Assembly: GCA_041861885.1 (NCBI GenBank) | Contig: JBGVUE010000001.1 | Span: forward strand, 670,001 to 734,000 | DNA: 64,000 nucleotides | Direction: 5' to 3' | DNA from: Haloimpatiens sp. FM7315 | GTDB taxonomy: Bacteria > Bacillota > Clostridia > Clostridiales > Clostridiaceae | Shown here: in pieces, positions 62,362-64,000 of the stretch | Layout of the letters: each line of letters opens with the position of its first letter | Numbering within the stretch: position 1 is the stretch's first letter | Notes under the pieces: model-generated | Seen by the model: the letters and a program-made list of their open reading frames with translations, nothing else | Database searches by the model: none | What the model was told of the DNA's origin: nothing | Made by a program: the position numbers and the translations under genes

Positions 62362-62790
62362 ATGAAAATAAGAGAAGTAATGACTGGTGAAATAGCTAGT
62401 GTAAATTATGAGGATACAGTAGAAAGAGCAGCTCAATTAATGAAAAGGTACAATATAGGTTCAGTTCCAATTTGCGATGGTGAAAAGGTAATTGGTATAG
62501 TTACTGACAGGGACATAGCTCTAAGATCAGTTGCTGATGGTCAAAACGTCATGAGACAATGTGTAAGAGAGGTAATGTCAACAAATCCTGTTACCATATC
62601 TCCTGATATGGATGTACACGAGGCTGCTAGGGTAATGAGTGAAAGACAAATAAGAAGATTACTAGTTGTGGAAGAAGGAAATTTAATTGGAATGATATCC
62701 ATTGGAGATTTAGCAGTAGAGCCAAAGCTTTCGGATAATGCAGGAGAGGCTTTAAGCAGTATTTCTGAACCAGCATCACATAACATTTAG
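62362..62790 (+). CDS. CBS domain protein
   Basis: 142 residues made of two CBS motifs: residues ~1-60 (VMTGEIASVNYEDTVERAAQ, GIVTDRDIALRS) and ~70-130 (VMSTNPVTISPDMDVHEAAR, LIGMISIGDLAVE). Such pairs form a Bateman module that binds adenylate-type nucleotides. No catalytic domain is attached, so it may act as a stand-alone sensor; partner unknown. GGAGGTG lies 7 nt before the ATG. Confidence 0.9.
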   Translation: MKIREVMTGEIASVNYEDTVERAAQLMKRYNIGSVPICDGEKVIGIVTDRDIALRSVADGQNVMRQCVREVMSTNPVTISPDMDVHEAARVMSERQIRRLLVVEEGNLIGMISIGDLAVEPKLSDNAGEALSSISEPASHNI

Positions 62791-62812
62791 AAATAAAATA
62801 TAATTATTGTTT

Positions 62813-62848
62813 TAATCCATAAGAATATACTTCTTATGGATTTTTTTC
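62813..62848 (+). terminator. Terminator after the CBS gene
   Basis: Perfect 12-bp stem AATCCATAAGAA / TTCTTATGGATT with a 5-nt loop, followed by T-run. Confidence 0.88.
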
Positions 62849-62976
62849 TAAATAGTATATTATTAATTATAAAATACGTATATAATATACAGGAGTAGAT
62901 GTTAAAGTCTTAATTTTAGTTAAGACATAATATTAATATTGCTTATTAAAAATTTTTTTATTGGGAGAGAATAAGA

Positions 62977-63867
62977 ATGCAAAGGGTAAAATTTATATAC
63001 AATCCATATTCTGGAGAAAACACAATTGTTTCAGATATAGACAAAGTTATAAAAATACATCAAAAATATGGATATTCTGTTATACCTTATAGGATAAGTT
63101 TAGAGCATGAGGTAGAAGAAGCTTTTGAAGATTCAAATGAAAAATATGATTATATATTAGTAGCTGGTGGTGATGGAACTGTAGATAAGGTAGTAAATTG
63201 TATGAAGGAAAAAGACATTGATGTCCCTGTTGCAATACTACCTGTAGGAACTGCTAATGATTTTGCTAAATTAATAGATATGCCTTTGGATGTGGAAGAG
63301 GCCTGTGAGAAAATATTAAACAGTAAAGTTGATAATGTAGACCTTGGCAAGGTCAATGATAAGTACTTTTTAAATGTTGCTAGTACAGGTTTATTTACGG
63401 ATATATCACAAAAAACTGATTCAAATCTAAAAAATGCTATTGGCAAATTAGCATATTATGTAAAAGGACTAGAACAACTTCCTAAATTTAGAAAATTGGG
63501 AATTAAAGTTCAATCAAAAGAAATGAATTTTGATGGTGATATGTTTTTAATGCTGGTGTTTAATGGAAAAACTGCTGGAAATCTAAATTTAGCTTATAAA
63601 GCAGAGATAGATGACGGTCTTTTAGATGTAATTATAATAAAAGCAGGTATGATAAAAGATATGATACCTCTATTTATTAAAATAATGAAAGGGGAACATT
63701 TAGAAAGTGTAAATGGACTAATATATTTTAAAACTGAAAAATTACATATAGAATGCTTTGAGGACATAGTGACAGATATTGATGGAGAAAGAGGACCTGA
63801 TTTTCCTTTAGATGTTGAATGTGTTAGAAATGGATTGAAAATCCTAGGAATTAATAATAAGGAATAA
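62977..63867 (+). CDS. Diacylglycerol kinase family lipid kinase (YegS/BmrU-like)
   Basis: 296 residues. VAGGDGTVDKVVNC (~residue 65) is the catalytic GGDGT nucleotide loop; ILPVGTANDFAK binds substrate phosphate, and IDGERGPDFPLDVE near the C terminus matches the family's late strand. It phosphorylates diacylglycerol or a related lipid in the cytoplasm-facing membrane leaflet. GGGAGAG lies ~8 nt before the ATG. Lies 850 bp from pssA on the opposite strand, in a lipid-related neighbourhood. Confidence 0.88.
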   Translation: MQRVKFIYNPYSGENTIVSDIDKVIKIHQKYGYSVIPYRISLEHEVEEAFEDSNEKYDYILVAGGDGTVDKVVNCMKEKDIDVPVAILPVGTANDFAKLIDMPLDVEEACEKILNSKVDNVDLGKVNDKYFLNVASTGLFTDISQKTDSNLKNAIGKLAYYVKGLEQLPKFRKLGIKVQSKEMNFDGDMFLMLVFNGKTAGNLNLAYKAEIDDGLLDVIIIKAGMIKDMIPLFIKIMKGEHLESVNGLIYFKTEKLHIECFEDIVTDIDGERGPDFPLDVECVRNGLKILGINNKE

Positions 63868-63920
63868 AAATTTATAAAAATAAATATATATAGAATATAA
63901 TAATTTTAAAGGTGAGTTAT

Positions 63921-64000
63921 TTGAGATTTTCATATTTATTATTATTAATATTGATGTTTTATATAATTTTTAAGGGGTTTATTGTAAATAAAAATTCTCC
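63921..64000 (+). CDS. N-terminal fragment of a membrane or exported protein, cut by window end
   Basis: TTG at 63921 follows AAAGGTGA (63909-63916). The 26 visible residues are RFSYLLLLILMFYIIFKGF and VNKNS: a hydrophobic segment with a basic edge, fitting a signal anchor. The product cannot be named. 53 bp after the lipid kinase, same strand. Confidence 0.5.
   Translation, partial: MRFSYLLLLILMFYIIFKGFIVNKNS

Noticed and set aside
1..64000. Mobile elements, prophage, CRISPR arrays, tRNA or rRNA genes
   Set aside because: No transposase, integrase, regularly spaced repeats, cloverleaf or rRNA-like sequence was found by eye.

Overview
The window looks like chromosomal core DNA of a low-GC, anaerobic, spore-forming Firmicute, most likely a Clostridium (sensu stricto) or close relative. 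Pointers are the very AT-rich sequence, strong AGGAGG ribosome-binding sites, many TTG starts, T-box leaders on trpS and leuS, CotF-type spore-coat genes, and an amino-acid-fermenter gene set (glycine cleavage, L-serine dehydratase, formyl-THF ligase, 2-hydroxyacyl-CoA dehydratase). I see no rRNA, tRNA, IS element, prophage or CRISPR array.

Layout. 1-2570 (minus): end of a 2-hydroxyacyl-CoA dehydratase cluster, with an activase cut by the window edge and two dehydratase-family subunits. 2789-8557: pepV, ftsH and helD. 8690-11909: one-carbon operon fhs-fchA-folD. 12000: an OsmC protein. 12824-18595: complete glycine cleavage operon gcvT-gcvH-gcvPA-gcvPB-lpdA behind a long hairpin leader. 18775-22793: a two-P-loop ATPase, a CDF metal exporter and an M18 aminopeptidase. 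22996-31454: one giant cyclic beta-glucan synthase (NdvB-like) gene. 31515-42850: trpS (T-box), prfC, a Schlafen/AlbA-type protein, tyrS, an orphan FliK-like/FlhB-C-terminal pair and a phosphoesterase. 42900-48252: soluble chemoreceptor, DUF2225, small alarmone synthetase, leuS (T-box). 48586-51147 (minus): operon of CYTH, DUF5685, J-domain and membrane proteins. 51410-56345: CotF-like pair, truA, nucleoid-associated protein, fba, DUF4363/DUF421. 56473-64000: TGS/uridine-kinase-like protein, sdaAB-sdaAA, CaCA antiporter, pssA, CBS protein, lipid kinase, and the start of one more gene.

How the genes fit together. fhs, fchA, folD and gcvTHP/lpdA together interconvert glycine, serine-derived C1 units, methylene-, methenyl- and formyl-THF and formate, and sdaAAB makes pyruvate from serine. 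FolD has lost two residues needed for cyclohydrolase chemistry, which fits a division of labour with the neighbouring FchA.

Data quality. Eighteen genes, including ftsH, prfC, gcvPA and sdaAA, are interrupted by 25 frameshifts. Every one is repaired by restoring one missing base, nearly always in a homopolymer, after which lengths and motifs match the families. I therefore treat them as probable sequencing deletions, and annotate each as a single gene across the break.
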